From Lachnospiraceae bacterium UBA1759 (GTDB taxonomy: Bacteria > Bacillota > Clostridia > Lachnospirales > Lachnospiraceae), in the NCBI GenBank assembly GCA_002315555.1, contig DCHF01000045.1:1-51361 (forward strand): 51,361 nucleotides of DNA. The letters run 5' to 3'. Of the stretch, positions 6,844 through 14,958 are shown one piece after another. The notes under the pieces were generated by a model, which was given only the letters and a program-made list of their open reading frames with translations, did not search any database and was not told where the DNA came from. Both the position numbers and the translations under genes were made by a program. Within the stretch, counting starts at the first letter, position 1. Every line of letters begins with the position of its first letter.

Positions 6844-8112
6844 TCAAGGCTCTATAAGGACTGAATTTCCGGCTTCTTCAAACGTAACTCCACCATCACT
6901 CATATGATGAGGCGCACCTTCTGTTGTATAAAGAGTAACACTATCATATCCCCATGGATTAAAATAGTAAAATCTCATCTTCGAGCCAGATATTTGATAT
7001 CCTTGTAAAACAAACGCATGCCAATTGGGGACCTGAGATTTATATCCACCGTAGATTATCGGAAAACAGTTGTTGATATTATGCATAACTTCTAGATGTG
7101 TAAGACAACCATTTGACTGATCTCGATAATCATATTGATTTACCGCAGCAACCGGCATCAAATAATTAAGCATTCCAACCTGGCCAGTTGTTGTTCCCAT
7201 CGGACATGTTCCGCCTAATAGTGTCGTGTTGATTTCTTCCGCCAAAGATATGCCTAATGTAGATGTGGCTGTTCGATAACGATAAACTGTACAAACACAT
7301 GCCGTACCACAGTTATCATTTGTTCCAGTTGCTTGACTAACTAAGCAATTGCTCATTTGAAGACGCTTATATCCATTTTGATTAATTGACAGTCCTCTTG
7401 TGGGAGTATTAGTCGTAATAAAGGACAATAAATACTGAATCCTCTGAGAAGACGCATTAACAGAAACTTCTTCAAAAGAGAACAGTGCATCATTACCTCT
7501 ATTATTTTCTAAATGCGAGTATCTTCCGCTAAGATCAAAAAAGACCGAATTATTAGCTTCTTTTCGGAGTTGTACTGGTTCAAGACACACAACAGGAGCT
7601 TTGTCCCCATCATAATGGTATACTATTCTCCAATTGCCCTCGCCTACACAATATTCATTCAACAGGTCTACTATATAGTCGGATACATTATAACCTAATC
7701 CATATTCTGTGTCAAAGATATAAATGACGCAGACAATTCGATCATCAGCAACCACGGCATAGTTTAGAACCTTGCTCTGAACTCGTTCTCCTTCAGACTC
7801 CAAAACAACTCTATACGGTTTCATTATCTGTAATGTATCCAGCGAACAACCTTCTGCATGAAAATAAGCCGGATCTTTCACTAATGGTTCTAATATTTCA
7901 TCGATATTACTTAATAAATACTGGTCATATAAATCGGTACCTGTTTCTGTTTGAATGCAGTAGGAAAACTTTCTTTTATCCTCCTCTTCTTTATTGTGCG
8001 TGTCAAGAGAAACAGGGAACTTATCATCGACACTGGCCATCTCCGCATACACAAAACCAACAAATAGAGGAAGCATAACCATACAACACATAATCGAAAT
8101 TAATCTCTTCAT
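6844..8112 (-). CDS. Secreted C39/papain-like cysteine protease with propeptide-like domain
   Basis: A 422-residue exported protein. A Sec signal peptide (1-23, ending VYA) is followed by an N-terminal domain (about 45-180) shared with the downstream lipoprotein, a linker, and a papain-fold C-terminal domain. Candidate catalytic residues are Cys near 268 in 'SQATGTNDNCGTAC' (with the oxyanion Gln ahead of it), His near 364 in 'NWHAFVLQGY', and Asn near 386 in 'FNPWGYDSV'. This matches C39-like/staphopain-type endopeptidases; the long N-terminal domain would be a propeptide. SD AAGGAA. The ATG overlaps the stop of a 23-codon frame (8109-8180). The region is visibly more A+T-rich than its flanks. 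Confidence 0.8.
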   Translation of the reverse strand: MKRLISIMCCMVMLPLFVGFVYAEMASVDDKFPVSLDTHNKEEEDKRKFSYCIQTETGTDLYDQYLLSNIDEILEPLVKDPAYFHAEGCSLDTLQIMKPYRVVLESEGERVQSKVLNYAVVADDRIVCVIYIFDTEYGLGYNVSDYIVDLLNEYCVGEGNWRIVYHYDGDKAPVVCLEPVQLRKEANNSVFFDLSGRYSHLENNRGNDALFSFEEVSVNASSQRIQYLLSFITTNTPTRGLSINQNGYKRLQMSNCLVSQATGTNDNCGTACVCTVYRYRTATSTLGISLAEEINTTLLGGTCPMGTTTGQVGMLNYLMPVAAVNQYDYRDQSNGCLTHLEVMHNINNCFPIIYGGYKSQVPNWHAFVLQGYQISGSKMRFYYFNPWGYDSVTLYTTEGAPHHMSDGGVTFEEAGNSVLIEP

Positions 8113-8180
8113 AATGGTTCCTTATAAACTATAAAATAATCACAACTACATAGAACTCGACACTGGCCTCTGCTATACAT
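8109..8180 (-). CDS. Possible 23-codon leader peptide of the protease operon
   Basis: ATG at 8180 opens a 23-codon frame (MYSRGQCRVLCSCDYF, then IVYKEPL) whose TGA overlaps the protease ATG as ATGA, the arrangement of translational coupling. A full-strength SD (GGGGAGGTG) precedes it but only about 2 bases away, which is too close for efficient use. It has three cysteines. It may simply be chance. Confidence 0.25.
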   Translation of the reverse strand: MYSRGQCRVLCSCDYFIVYKEPL

Positions 8181-8262
8181 CACCTCCCCAAAAGCTTTTC
8201 GATTGATCAAAATATATCATCTATTCGAAGTATATCCACCCACATGTCAAATACTACTTCTT

Positions 8263-8481
8263 TCAGGCTAAATACAACAAAGCTCCGTCGATTAAAAGAT
8301 GACACCGGGGACGTTTCATTTTGTCAACCATTACCGAATCAAAATTTGAAAGCTTATAATATGTCTTTCTGCCTGCAAGTGTTGACTCTGACTTCAAAAA
8401 AGTCCCTGCTGTTCCACTCGAACTTCTAATATGGGACCACCTTAAATACGTAAGATCCTGCAAATCATTGAAAACGTTCAT
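8263..8481 (-). pseudogene. 5' remnant of a HipA-like kinase gene cut by the repeat
   Basis: ATG 8481 follows a strong SD (AGGAGGTGGTGAT). The first 51 codons (MNVFNDLQDLTYLRWSHIRS ... YYKLSNFDS) resemble, from memory, the N-terminus of HipA-like kinases of Lachnospiraceae: 'SGTAGTFLK' and 'GRKTYYKLS' are the typical pieces. At 8332 the frame runs into the truncated repeat element, reads through it and stops at 8263. The remaining 80% of the gene is missing. The promoter and its palindromes survive, so a short peptide could still be made. Confidence 0.55.
8300..8332 (+). repeat. Truncated copy of the 6105-6165 repeat
   Basis: Bases 8300-8332 match one arm, the CCA loop and two bases of the second arm of the element at 6105-6165, in the same orientation as the left arm. 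The second arm is missing and the remnant HipA-like coding sequence begins immediately. The two copies bracket the protease/lipoprotein island. Confidence 0.85.
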
Positions 8482-8496
8482 ATCACCACCTCCTAT

Positions 8497-8550
8497 TTGA
8501 CGTATGTCAAAGGCTACGTCAATATATAGCATTTATTTGACGTACGTCTA
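8497..8550. promoter_or_regulatory. Pair of palindromic operators
   Basis: TTGACGTATGTCAA (8497-8510) is a perfect palindrome apart from its central bases, and TTGACGTACGTCTA (8537-8550) is a near-identical copy 40 bp away; a half site ACGTCAA lies between at 8515-8521. They flank the -10-like TATATT on the minus strand, directly upstream of the HipA-like remnant. Probably the operator of an HTH repressor, as in toxin-antitoxin-like autoregulation. No partner regulator is seen nearby. Confidence 0.6.
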
Positions 8551-8570
8551 ATATTTTCAGCGCATTTGAT

Positions 8571-8611
8571 AACAAGAAAAGAGCAGGTCACTGACCTGCT
8601 CTTTTCTTGTT
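8571..8611 (-). terminator. Terminator after the sulfatase gene
   Basis: Twenty bases (8571-8590) are followed by C and their exact reverse complement (8592-8611), with a core AGAGCAGGTCA. On the minus strand the right arm ends CTCTTTTCTTGTT, giving the U-rich tract. It starts within the last codon of the sulfatase gene. Confidence 0.8.
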
Positions 8612-10079
8612 ACAAACCGTAACGCTTATACAATTCTTCCGGCGCTTCACTTTCTTGCAGAAGTCGTTTCAGTTCCGCAACCATCCGTTCTTCCACAGCC
8701 TCGTCGTGGATGGGGTGCTCTTCCTTCGGATCATTCCAAAGGTCGTACAGCGCGGTTCCCGTACCGCCGGTTCCCTCGCGAAGCGGAACCTTCAGCACCG
8801 GCATGTTCTTCGTGAAGGAGAACGGCGGTGCCAGCGTGGCGCCCTCCAGCTCTTTTCCGAAGAAATTTGCCATATTGGTGGGCATCAGTGTGTAGCTGAA
8901 CTGCGGCTCATCCGGATCCTCGACGCCGCGCATGTACACATAGCGGCCGTCCGTAATGTTCAGCTGCCGGCAATGATAACCGAAGAGCGCGTAATCACGC
9001 ACTTTTTCGTCATTCGCCACGGCATTGACCAGCGGTTTGCCCTGCATGTCCTTTGTAAGCGGCAGACCGAAGAACTCCAGAAGCGTCGGGCCCAGATCGA
9101 TGGTCTGCACCAGCGCCTCACGGTGCTCATTCTTCTTTCCGGTACGCGGGTCCCAGATGAACAGCGGCGTATGGACGATCTCATCATAACACGGCATGGC
9201 ATTCTTCGCCCACCAGCCATGTTCGCCCAGCAGATAGCCGTGGTCCGTGTTGCAGATGACCATGGTATCGTCCCAGAGGCCGTACTTGTCCAGCGCATCC
9301 AGCACGCGGCCGATCTCATCATCACACTTTGTGACCAGCGCCGCATACTTCATCCGCACGTGCTCCACCTGCTCCGGCGTTTCCTTCACCTTGTCATACG
9401 GCGGCCAGTCCAGCTCCATGCCCACATCCGGCACCTCGTAGAACTTCAGGTAATCCTCAAAGGTATAGAAGGGCTCGTGCGGATCAAAGTATTCGATCTG
9501 CAGGAACCAGTTGTCGTATTCATGATTCGTATCCAGGAAATCCAGCGCGTTGTTGGTGACTTCGCGTCCGCAGCTGGCTTCCGCATTCGGCCGATGGTTC
9601 CGATTCACCCCTTCATGATGGAAATAAGGCGTGCGGAACTCCAGCGTGCCCGGATCCGTGACAGGGATATTGGTACCGACCATGATGCTCGGGTCCAGAT
9701 CCGCCTTCCAACGGTCGCCTTCATTTCCGCGGGTGCCTTCCCAGCTGGAGTAACGGCCGTGATAGGTCGCGCCGCCATCCTCCCAGTAATGACCGTGGTC
9801 GCTGATCAGGTGCGTATAGACGCCGTTGTTTTTCAGGATCTCCGGCACGGAATCGTCAAAGGGTTCCATCGGAGACCAGCCGCGATGCAGGAAATTGTAT
9901 CGGCCGGTGTGGAGCTCGCGGCGCGCGGGCATGCACGGCAGCGAGCCGGCATAGCAGTTGTCAAACGCCACGGTGTGCTGCATCAGGCGCTCAAAGTTGG
10001 GCGCATGGACCCAATCGCAGCCGTACGGCGGTAAAAATACACGGTTCAGTGAATCAAACATGATCATCACAGCCTTCAT
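8610..10079 (-). CDS. Sulfatase (formylglycine type)
   Basis: A 489-residue arylsulfatase-family enzyme that hydrolyses sulfate esters. Metal-binding Asp9 is in 'MIMFDSLNR'. The signature 'SLPCMPARRELHTGR' carries Cys49 in a C-x-P-x-R core, so it needs conversion to formylglycine, in an anaerobe normally by the radical SAM enzyme anSME, which is not in this window. Further metal ligands are in 'CNTDHGYLLGEHGWWAKN'. No signal peptide, so likely cytoplasmic. ATG 10079 is chosen over an upstream in-frame start because of AGGAGG eight bases before it. With the beta-glucuronidase at 34 kb it suggests use of host glycans or conjugates. Confidence 0.9.
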   Translation of the reverse strand: MKAVMIMFDSLNRVFLPPYGCDWVHAPNFERLMQHTVAFDNCYAGSLPCMPARRELHTGRYNFLHRGWSPMEPFDDSVPEILKNNGVYTHLISDHGHYWEDGGATYHGRYSSWEGTRGNEGDRWKADLDPSIMVGTNIPVTDPGTLEFRTPYFHHEGVNRNHRPNAEASCGREVTNNALDFLDTNHEYDNWFLQIEYFDPHEPFYTFEDYLKFYEVPDVGMELDWPPYDKVKETPEQVEHVRMKYAALVTKCDDEIGRVLDALDKYGLWDDTMVICNTDHGYLLGEHGWWAKNAMPCYDEIVHTPLFIWDPRTGKKNEHREALVQTIDLGPTLLEFFGLPLTKDMQGKPLVNAVANDEKVRDYALFGYHCRQLNITDGRYVYMRGVEDPDEPQFSYTLMPTNMANFFGKELEGATLAPPFSFTKNMPVLKVPLREGTGGTGTALYDLWNDPKEEHPIHDEAVEERMVAELKRLLQESEAPEELYKRYGL

Positions 10080-10144
10080 ATGATGTTCCTCCTGTTGTTG
10101 ATGTACCATTTTGATTACCGGGGATATGATATCGCCCGATGATA

Positions 10145-10189
10145 TAAGAAAAGGCACGCCGTGCTCCAAAAAAGCCCAGGGCCGTGCCT
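10145..10189 (-). terminator. Likely terminator of the pyk operon
   Basis: On the minus strand AGGCACG (10189-10183) pairs with CGTGCCT (10158-10152), with an inner partly paired region, followed by TTTTCTT. The loop is long (24 nt), so the call is less certain than others. Confidence 0.5.
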
Positions 10190-10223
10190 CATCTGATTAT
10201 TCTTCATTTCCTGATGCGGAAAT

Positions 10224-10634
10224 TCACTCCATTATACGCGCAAGAAGCGCCATAGCGTCTTCGATCAGCGCGCCGGTCGAAAGTTCCTTCATACCGGCAA
10301 CCAATGTCTCGCAACGGTTCATCGGTAAGAGGATGCGTACCGCGTCACTCTGTCCGACAGCCGTCGCCATCTTCGGGGTCACTTCCCCCATCAGTGCATC
10401 CGCGATCACGATTCCGATGGGCCCCATGATCACATCGGCACGGCGGCACGCCACCACGACCGCATTTTCACCGGTCGCGCCCTGAACAGCACCGGCCTTC
10501 AGCATATTCGTCGTCGCGGCACTGTTCGTGCCGATGACCTGCACGTTCGCTTCCGGATAACGCTCCAGCACCATTTTGGTCAGCTGACGGCCAAGGTTTC
10601 CGCCCTGTCCGTCAATGATTATGATCTTCTTCAT
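10224..10634 (-). CDS. DUF3842 family protein
   Basis: A 136-residue protein of the DUF3842 family, found mainly in Clostridia and of unknown role. It starts MKKIIIIDGQGGNLGRQL, a beta strand followed by a glycine-rich loop like a nucleotide-binding fold, and contains 'VIGTNSAATTNMLKAGA' and 'ADVIMGPIGIVIADALMGE'. It begins 2 bp after the pyruvate kinase stop and must be co-transcribed with it, with an SD (AGGAAAA) inside the pyk end. The tight pairing hints at a link with phosphoenolpyruvate/pyruvate metabolism, but that is only inference. Confidence 0.8.
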   Translation of the reverse strand: MKKIIIIDGQGGNLGRQLTKMVLERYPEANVQVIGTNSAATTNMLKAGAVQGATGENAVVVACRRADVIMGPIGIVIADALMGEVTPKMATAVGQSDAVRILLPMNRCETLVAGMKELSTGALIEDAMALLARIME

Positions 10635-10636
10635 TG

Positions 10637-12055
10637 TTATTTTCCTACTTCAGCCACTCGAATCGTATTGGTATTACCGGACACACCGTTCACACGTCCG
10701 CCTGTCAGGACTACGCGATCGCCCTTGGAGAGTCCGAACACGGTCTTTGCATTTGCAACCGCATAATGGAACATGACATCCATGGACTCAAACTGCTCGC
10801 TGAGTACCGGCGTTACGCCCCAGCTCAGGTTCAGCTTACGCCATGCCTGTTCCGAGGTGGTCATGCCGATGATGTCGACCGGGCAGCGGAAGCGGCTGAC
10901 AAAACGTGCCGTCGTACCCGAAATGGAGCTGACGACGATGCCCTTTGCGTGAACATCGATGGCCATCGTGCAGACTGCATGCGAAATTGCATCCAGTGTG
11001 TTTTTAATTTCAAAGCCGGTATCGTGGAACCACTCCTTATAGTCGATGTTCCGTTCCGTATACTCGGCGATCTCTGCCATATTACGGACGGAAGCTACCG
11101 GATACTTGCCGGCTGCACTCTCACCGGAGAGCATGATCGCGGACGTACCGTCATAGACCGCATTCGCGACGTCGGAGATCTCCGCACGGGTCGGACGCGG
11201 ATTGTGGATCATGGATTCCAGCATTTCCGTTGCGGTGATAACGCGCTTACCGCGAAGGCGGCATTTCTTGATCAGATATTTCTGTACGGACGGGACTTCG
11301 ACGTACGGGATCTCAACACCCAGGTCGCCGCGGGCAACCATGATGCCGTCCGCGATCTCGCAGATCTCATCGATATTGTTCACGCCCGAACGGTTTTCGA
11401 TCTTTGCGATGATGTCGATGTTCTTTCCGCCGTTTTCATCCAGGAAGTTACGCATCGCCACCATATCGGACTTCGTGGAAACAAAGGAAGCCGCCACAAA
11501 ATCCACCTCATTTTCAATACCGAATAAAAGGTCGCTCTTGTCCTGCTCACTCAGATAATCGTTGGTCAGGACCTTGTTCGGGAAGTTCATGCTCTTGCGG
11601 TCGGAAAGCTCGCCGCCCACGATGACATCGCACAGGGCATCGGTTCCGTTGATCTCACGGACCTCCAGAATAACAAGACCGTTATTGATCAGTACGCGAT
11701 CTCCGATGGACAGGTCTTCCATCAGGCGATCGTAGCTGACGGAAACGATCGTTTCGTTTCCGACGACCTCTCTCGTAGTCAGCGTGAACGTATCGCCGTC
11801 CTTCAGCTGGACCTTCTTGTTCTCAAAGGTGCGGATACGATACTCCGGGCCCTTGGTATCCAGCATGATCGCGATCGGGAGATCCAGCTCCTCGCGGACC
11901 TTCTTCAGCGTATCGATCTTTGCCTTATGCTCTTCATGCGTACCGTGAGAGAAATTCAGTCTGGCCACGTTCATTCCGGCCAGGCACATTTCCTTTAAAA
12001 CTCCCTCTGATTCGCTTGCCGGTCCAATGGTGCAGATGATTTTGGTTTTTCTCAT
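10637..12055 (-). CDS. pyk: Pyruvate kinase
   Basis: A 472-residue enzyme converting phosphoenolpyruvate and ADP to pyruvate and ATP in glycolysis. It begins MRKTKIICTIGPASES, with the substrate/metal regions 'NFSHGTHEEH', 'MLDTKGPEYR', 'VAASFVSTKSDM', 'IAKIENRSGV', 'IMVARGDLGVEIP' and 'TATEMLESMIHNPRPTRAE', all typical. The C-terminal allosteric domain ends 'VVLTGGRVNGVSGNTNTIRV'. It lacks the extra PEP-utiliser domain carried by many Bacillus-type enzymes, so normal short form. SD AAAGGAGAAG. First gene of a pair with DUF3842. Confidence 0.96.
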   Translation of the reverse strand: MRKTKIICTIGPASESEGVLKEMCLAGMNVARLNFSHGTHEEHKAKIDTLKKVREELDLPIAIMLDTKGPEYRIRTFENKKVQLKDGDTFTLTTREVVGNETIVSVSYDRLMEDLSIGDRVLINNGLVILEVREINGTDALCDVIVGGELSDRKSMNFPNKVLTNDYLSEQDKSDLLFGIENEVDFVAASFVSTKSDMVAMRNFLDENGGKNIDIIAKIENRSGVNNIDEICEIADGIMVARGDLGVEIPYVEVPSVQKYLIKKCRLRGKRVITATEMLESMIHNPRPTRAEISDVANAVYDGTSAIMLSGESAAGKYPVASVRNMAEIAEYTERNIDYKEWFHDTGFEIKNTLDAISHAVCTMAIDVHAKGIVVSSISGTTARFVSRFRCPVDIIGMTTSEQAWRKLNLSWGVTPVLSEQFESMDVMFHYAVANAKTVFGLSKGDRVVLTGGRVNGVSGNTNTIRVAEVGK

Positions 12056-12122
12056 AATACTTCTCCTTTAAACACATTTGAGAACATTATTTCCTGTCTT
12101 CGGCACTATGCCGCCGACTTTT

Positions 12123-13364
12123 TTACATATAAGCCATCAGATCCTCGATGGTCTCTCTTCTGCGGATCAGCTTCAGCGAGCCGTCCTCGCAGACCAGCAC
12201 TTCCGCCGGACGCGGTCTGGAATTGTACGGAGAGCACATGCTGTAGCCGTAAGCGCCGGTATCCAGCACGCAGGCCAGATCGCCGCGCTTGATCTCCGGC
12301 AGCATGCGATCCTTTGCCAGAAGGTCGCCGGATTCGCAGATATTACCGGTAACGGTGATCTCCTGCAGTTCATCACGGGAAACGACCTCGCCGTCCCGCA
12401 GGATCTCAATGTCATGCCAGGAATCGTACATCGACGGACGTACCAACACATTCATGCCGATGTCCGTGCCCGCATACTTCTTGCCGGCATTCTGCTTGAC
12501 CGCATGGACGCGCCCCAGAATCACACTGCCCTCTGCCACGCAGTAGCGGCCGGGCTCGGATTTAAAGAGCGGCGCACTGCCGTAATCCGCCACGAATTCG
12601 TCAAGGATCGGTACCAGACGGGCCTTGAAATCCTCCATCGGATACTCGGCCTCATCATTCAGCTTATGATACGGAATACCGTAACCGCCGCCAAAGTCCA
12701 CAAATTCCAGGTTCGGGAAACGGCGCGCGATGCGAAGCAGGTTTGCAACGGCCTTTAAGTACGGTTCCGGATCCATGAACAGGGATCCGATGTGCTGGTT
12801 GATACCGGCAATGGTCAGATCGTACTGTGCACAGATATCAAAGATTGTGTCGATATCCTCTTCTGCAATACCGAACTTGGTCTTCTTTCCGGCGGTGATG
12901 ACCTTCTCATGATGTCCCGCGCCGACGCCCGGATTGATGCGCACCGCGCACTTTCCGCCGCGGTTCAGGCGGCCGTACTGCTCCAGCTGTTCCAGGCTGT
13001 CACAGGACGTCATGATTCCGCGGTCGATGGCCTCCTGCATTTCCTCCTCGGAAACGTTATTCGGCACATAGAAGATCCGCTCCTTCGGGAAGCCTGCCGC
13101 CTCCAGCATACGGATCTCACCGATGCTCATGGCATCACAGTTCACGCCCTCTTCGAGCGCCATCTTCAGGATGTGGATGTTGGTATTGGCCTTCACCGAA
13201 TAATTCGCGGTGTACGGGTATTTCGTAATGACCTCCGCCACAGCCTTCATGTGCTTGCGAATGATGCTCTCATTGTACACATAGAGCGGAGTGCCGTAGG
13301 TCTTTGCGATCTCCTCCGGGTCATTGCCCCGGAAGAAATCAGCGGATTTGATATAGGATTCCAT
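12123..13364 (-). CDS. lysA: Diaminopimelate decarboxylase
   Basis: A 413-residue PLP enzyme (fold type III) that decarboxylates meso-diaminopimelate to L-lysine. The PLP lysine is in 'YSVKANTNIH' (about residue 58). 'GINQHIGSLF' and the glycine-rich 'FVDFGGGYGIP' bind the cofactor phosphate, and 'GNICESGDLLAKDR' supplies the active-site cysteine from the partner subunit. It follows ddh by 11 bp in the same operon, giving the last two steps of the dehydrogenase route to lysine. Confidence 0.95.
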   Translation of the reverse strand: MESYIKSADFFRGNDPEEIAKTYGTPLYVYNESIIRKHMKAVAEVITKYPYTANYSVKANTNIHILKMALEEGVNCDAMSIGEIRMLEAAGFPKERIFYVPNNVSEEEMQEAIDRGIMTSCDSLEQLEQYGRLNRGGKCAVRINPGVGAGHHEKVITAGKKTKFGIAEEDIDTIFDICAQYDLTIAGINQHIGSLFMDPEPYLKAVANLLRIARRFPNLEFVDFGGGYGIPYHKLNDEAEYPMEDFKARLVPILDEFVADYGSAPLFKSEPGRYCVAEGSVILGRVHAVKQNAGKKYAGTDIGMNVLVRPSMYDSWHDIEILRDGEVVSRDELQEITVTGNICESGDLLAKDRMLPEIKRGDLACVLDTGAYGYSMCSPYNSRPRPAEVLVCEDGSLKLIRRRETIEDLMAYM

Positions 13365-13375
13365 AAAAACTCCGA

Positions 13376-14356
13376 TTACAGCAGGTGTGCGCGGATCTCT
13401 TCACCGGATAACGGGCTGAGATATGCGGGTGCGATGTCGAATACGGTCTTGCAGCCGTTAACGCCCTCGTTATGCAGACGATTGATGGCACGTGCATAAG
13501 CAACGATGACGGATGACGTGAATTCCGGGTTGGAATCCAGGGTCAGGCTGTACTCGATAATGTGCTTGTGCTCGCCGTTCAGGCCGGTCACACCGGTACG
13601 GAAAACAAAGCCGCCGTGCGGGATACCGCTGTGGTCACGCTGCAGTTCCTCTTCGGTAATGAAGTGAACGGTGGTGTCATAATCGGAGAAGTAGTTCGGC
13701 ATGGTGACTATTTCCTTCTCGATACGTGCAAGGTCTGCGCCTTCCTCGGCAACGACGAAGCACTCTCTGGTGTGCTTTTCACGGGTGGTCAGTTCCGGAT
13801 TCTCGCCGTTACGAACGGCTTCCAGCGCTGCCGGAACCGGAATGGTGTACTGCTTGGCATTCTTAACGCCTGCAATACGGCGGATGGCATCGGAATGGCC
13901 CTGGCTGACGCCCTTGCCCCAGAAGGTATAATCATGGCCTTCCGGCAGAACGCAGTTTGCGTACAGGCGGTTCAGAGAGAACATGCCCGGGTCCCAACCG
14001 CAGGAGATCAGTGCCGTGTGGCCGGTCTCGGCTGCCGCCTTGTCAACATTGGCAAAATGTACCGGAACATTGGCATGAGTGTCAAAGCTGTCGATGACAT
14101 TGAAATACTGTGCATACTCGGGGGTCTGTACCGGAAGATCCGTGGCGCTGCCGCCGCAGATGATCAGGACATCGATCTCGTCCTTATGGGCGATGGCATC
14201 GTCCACATGATATACCGGAACGCCTTCCGTCATCAGCGTAAGCGAAGCCGGATCACGTCTCGTAAATACTGCCGCCAGCTCCATGTCCGGATTCTGACGG
14301 ATGGCACATTCCACACCACGGCCTAAATTGCCGTATCCTAAAATACCGATTTTCAT
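13376..14356 (-). CDS. ddh: meso-Diaminopimelate D-dehydrogenase
   Basis: A 326-residue NADPH-dependent enzyme that reductively aminates tetrahydrodipicolinate to meso-DAP in one step, supplying lysine and peptidoglycan. It begins MKIGILGYGNLGRGVECAIR, a Rossmann motif, and has the characteristic 'ISCGWDPGMFSLNRLYA' and 'TFWGKGVSQGHSDAIRRI' segments. SD GAGGAG. It is transcribed with lysA from a clear promoter at 14403-14431. Having ddh next to lysA points to the single-step DAP pathway in this organism. Confidence 0.95.
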   Translation of the reverse strand: MKIGILGYGNLGRGVECAIRQNPDMELAAVFTRRDPASLTLMTEGVPVYHVDDAIAHKDEIDVLIICGGSATDLPVQTPEYAQYFNVIDSFDTHANVPVHFANVDKAAAETGHTALISCGWDPGMFSLNRLYANCVLPEGHDYTFWGKGVSQGHSDAIRRIAGVKNAKQYTIPVPAALEAVRNGENPELTTREKHTRECFVVAEEGADLARIEKEIVTMPNYFSDYDTTVHFITEEELQRDHSGIPHGGFVFRTGVTGLNGEHKHIIEYSLTLDSNPEFTSSVIVAYARAINRLHNEGVNGCKTVFDIAPAYLSPLSGEEIRAHLL

Positions 14357-14402
14357 TCGTTAAATTCTCCTCTGCTGCGAATTAAGTGTACAACTGATAA
14401 AC

Positions 14403-14431
14403 ATTATACAGTAACCGCGCCCGCGATGCAA
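14403..14431 (-). promoter_or_regulatory. ddh-lysA promoter
   Basis: On the minus strand TTGCAT (14431-14426), a 17-bp spacer, then TATAAT (14408-14403). Transcription would start about 40 nt before the ddh ATG. No operator is apparent. Confidence 0.75.
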
Positions 14432-14462
14432 TAAAAAAGGATGTTGTCAGGCAAGCATCACC

Positions 14463-14498
14463 TAAAAAGAAAAAAGAGCTGCAGGCCTCCCGCAGCCC
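14463..14498 (-). terminator. Terminator after the pepT-thiN cluster
   Basis: Minus strand GGGCTGC pairs with GCAGCTC (one G-U pair), loop of 9, followed by TTTTTTCTTTTTAGG. It closes the gene at 14508. Confidence 0.8.
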
Positions 14499-14507
14499 TT
14501 TTTCTTT

Positions 14508-14954
14508 TTATTTCCGCGCCGTGTTTTTCTCGCGCTTCAGCACGTACAGCGGCGTTGTTTCGTCGTAATCATATTCCCAGGAACTGTATTCGACCGTTTT
14601 ATCATCGTTCCGGACGCCCAGATAGACCTTGGCGGTCTCGCCGTCGGCATCGATGAACAGCGCGTATTCCGGAGCGACTTCATCGCCATCCCAGGCAAAT
14701 ACCATGTCATCATCGATCAGTCTCCATGAGCACTGCGGAGTCCGGAAATGCTCGTTATCCAGGTTCAGAAAGATCATTCCGTCCGTCCCGATGTGGATGT
14801 ATTGATCACCGTAGCTGTATTTTCCCCGGATCGTGCGGACCGTGGAGTTGTACCGTTTGCTGATTCCGATCAGGACGATCGTCCCGGCGGCAAGCACTGA
14901 AAGAACGACAAACAGTCCAATCAGATTCTTGTTCTTTTTAAAAAAAGCCTTCAT
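14508..14954 (-). CDS. Single-pass membrane protein, function unknown
   Basis: A 148-residue protein with a basic N-terminus (MKAFFKKNKN), one transmembrane segment at about 10-30, and a 118-residue outside domain rich in aromatic and acidic residues. The repeated short beta-strand look ('GKYSYGDQYIHIGTDGMIFL', 'CSWRLIDDDMVFAWDGD') suggests a small beta-barrel or lipocalin-like fold of the kind found in surface proteins with no known ligand. It starts 4 bp after the thiN stop, so it is in the same operon. I do not recognise the family. Confidence 0.7.
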   Translation of the reverse strand: MKAFFKKNKNLIGLFVVLSVLAAGTIVLIGISKRYNSTVRTIRGKYSYGDQYIHIGTDGMIFLNLDNEHFRTPQCSWRLIDDDMVFAWDGDEVAPEYALFIDADGETAKVYLGVRNDDKTVEYSSWEYDYDETTPLYVLKREKNTARK

Positions 14955-14958
14955 AAGC

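Noticed and set aside
8607..10034. 475-codon frame opposite the sulfatase
   Set aside because: A shadow of the sulfatase gene in the reverse frame; the sulfatase has all catalytic motifs and an SD.
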